Assembly: GCA_903913645.1 (NCBI GenBank)
Contig: CAIWMA010000342.1
Span: 1 to 34,661, forward strand
Length of the DNA stretch: 34,661 nucleotides
Origin: an uncultured Bacteroidales bacterium
GTDB taxonomy: Bacteria; Bacteroidota; Bacteroidia; Bacteroidales; UBA4417
Direction of reading: 5' to 3'
The position numbers and the translations under genes are program-made. This document shows positions 33,246 to 34,661 of this stretch, piece by piece. The notes beneath the pieces are model-generated. The model did no database searches and had not been told where the DNA came from. It saw nothing but the letters and a program-made list of their open reading frames with translations. Position 1 is the stretch's first letter. Each line of letters begins with the position of its first letter.

Positions 33246-34661
33246 ATGCTGACCCAACAAAATCCTTTCGAACTTTCATCAGGATCAAACTTGCTGACGA
33301 AACCTGCATACATCACATTAATACTGTGTGTTGTGGTAATTTCGGCCTTGGTGATCAGTAAATTGGGTATTGTCGGTGGTCTGGCTCTTATTCTTTTGCC
33401 ATTTGTTTTCATCTTCCTGTTTTACTTATTCCGATACCCGATTTTAGGACTTTATACTGCCGTAGGATTTGGATTTCTGTTACTTGGATTAGCCAGGTAT
33501 GTTTCGGGGATACAGATGGGAATATTATTAGATGGGCTTTTGATAATCACATATATAGCGCTATTTTTTAATAAGTTTAAGGAGCGGATTGATTTCTCGC
33601 CGGCAAAAAAAGACATTACGTTTTTAGCATTTATATGGACCTGTTACTTTGTCTTTGAGTTTGTAAATCCTGAGGTTGTTAGTAGAGAAGCCTGGTTTGC
33701 CGGAAGAGGCGTAGCTTTATATATGCTGTTGATTGTTCCATTAACACTGCTGTTTATTGATACAAATAAGAAGTTAGATATTTTTTTCGTCTTGTGGGGA
33801 ATCTTTTCAATACTGGCTACTTCGAAAGGATTAATGCAGCATTTCTGGCATGTTGATTATGCGGAGCAGCAGTGGCTGAATGAAGGAAATGCCTCGACAC
33901 ATATTCTTTTCGGTAAACTCAGGGTTTTTTCGTTCATGAGTGATGCGGGGCAGTTTGGTGCTAATCAGGGATATTCGGCAGTAGTAGCAATAATTATAGC
34001 TTTCGTCCAGAAAAAACGAGGAATGAAAATATTCTTTATTGTGGTTGCATTAATGGGATTTTATGGGATGGTTATCTCCGGAACCCGCGGAGCCATAAGT
34101 GTCCCTTTTGCCGGACTGACTGCATTTTTCGTCTTCAGAAAAAACGCAAAGGCATTGATAGCAGGATTTATATTGATTGCATCATTTTTCATTTTTTTCA
34201 AATATACCTTCATCGGGCAAGGCAACGCAGAAATCCGAAGGATGAGGTCGGCATTTGATCCTGATAATGCTTCCTTACAAGTTCGTCTTGATAATCAGAA
34301 AAAACTTAAAGAATACCTGGCAACCCGTCCTTTTGGAGGCGGTATAGGCCATGCCGGGGGGAAAGCCCGGAAATTCGCGCCAAAAGCATTTTTATCCAAC
34401 GTTCCTGCCGATAGCTGGTATGTATTAATTTGGGCTGAACAAGGCATTGTTGGGCTAACTTTGCATCTCTTAATTCTTTTTTATATCATTATCAAAGCTT
34501 CTTTCCACGTTATGTTCAGGATAAGAGACCCGATAGTGAAAATGAAAATAGCAGCTCTCGTCTGTGGGATGTTTGGGATTATGGCTGCTTCGTATGGAAA
34601 CATGGTTTTAGGGCAAATGCCGACCAGCGTTTTAATCTATATGTCGATGGCAATAATACTG
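33246..34661 (+). CDS. O-antigen ligase/Wzy-type polymerase, cut by the window end
   Basis: The frame opens with ATG at 33246 and runs without a stop for 472 codons to the window edge, so the C terminus is missing. The protein has about ten hydrophobic segments, starting near residue 20. It has the family region 'SGTRGAISVPFAGL' (Gly279-Thr-Arg), followed by a periplasmic loop of about 90 residues ('SLQVRLDNQKKLKEYLATRPFGGGIG') and 'PADSWYVLIWAEQGIVGL' near 387-404. This is the layout of the O-antigen ligase/polymerase (Wzy_C) family. In this cluster a polymerase of exported repeat units is more likely than an O-antigen ligase, but the sequence does not decide it. An earlier ATG at 33238 is in another frame and stops at once. 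Confidence 0.85.
   Translation, partial: MLTQQNPFELSSGSNLLTKPAYITLILCVVVISALVISKLGIVGGLALILLPFVFIFLFYLFRYPILGLYTAVGFGFLLLGLARYVSGIQMGILLDGLLIITYIALFFNKFKERIDFSPAKKDITFLAFIWTCYFVFEFVNPEVVSREAWFAGRGVALYMLLIVPLTLLFIDTNKKLDIFFVLWGIFSILATSKGLMQHFWHVDYAEQQWLNEGNASTHILFGKLRVFSFMSDAGQFGANQGYSAVVAIIIAFVQKKRGMKIFFIVVALMGFYGMVISGTRGAISVPFAGLTAFFVFRKNAKALIAGFILIASFFIFFKYTFIGQGNAEIRRMRSAFDPDNASLQVRLDNQKKLKEYLATRPFGGGIGHAGGKARKFAPKAFLSNVPADSWYVLIWAEQGIVGLTLHLLILFYIIIKASFHVMFRIRDPIVKMKIAALVCGMFGIMAASYGNMVLGQMPTSVLIYMSMAIIL

Overview
The window comes from a member of the Bacteroidota. The evidence is a TonB-dependent receptor with an STN domain and an N-terminal carboxypeptidase-regulatory-like domain, followed by a DUF4249 lipoprotein; a CotH-like protein with a type IX secretion (T9SS) C-terminal sorting domain; TAnnTTTG-type -7 promoter elements; few Shine-Dalgarno sequences; and AT-rich gaps. 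I cannot place it below phylum. No rRNA, tRNA, CRISPR array, transposase or integrase is visible.

Layout. (1) 1-1613: the C-terminal end of a nonribosomal peptide synthetase (carrier protein plus thioester reductase). The adenylation domain that should precede it is absent; the first ~90 bases read in another frame as adhesin-like repeat. (2) 1789-5736: an outer-membrane protein, a YghO-like GNAT protein and two secreted proteins of unknown function. (3) 6251-12726: an envelope gene run of TonB-dependent receptor, DUF4249 lipoprotein, MG2/plug-like protein and an unknown secreted protein. (4) 12829-18259: a small membrane protein, an exported GH31 glycosidase, a START-domain protein and a T9SS-exported CotH-like protein, with two structured inverted-repeat regions between them. 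(5) 18348-22065, minus strand: ugd, a UDP-xylose synthase, rfbD and an Hpt phosphotransfer protein. (6) 22852-27440, minus strand: a GlcG/HbpS-like protein and a 1385-aa soluble hybrid histidine kinase. (7) 28168-34661, plus strand: a stand-alone receiver, a sugar transferase with an N-terminal pseudo-receiver, a half-length TolC-like protein, a Wzc-like co-polymerase and an O-antigen ligase/polymerase cut by the window end.

Regions 5-7 form the most interesting unit. They look like an exopolysaccharide locus carrying all parts of a His-Asp-His-Asp phosphorelay: hybrid kinase, Hpt and single-domain receiver. The priming glycosyltransferase itself has a receiver-like domain whose phospho-acceptor Asp is replaced by Glu. 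The nucleotide-sugar genes would supply UDP-glucuronate, UDP-xylose and a deoxysugar. The sugar transferase would prime the lipid carrier, the Wzy-like protein would polymerise, and the Wzc-like and TolC-like proteins would control length and export. That the relay controls this pathway is an inference from gene order and domain content, not something the sequence proves.
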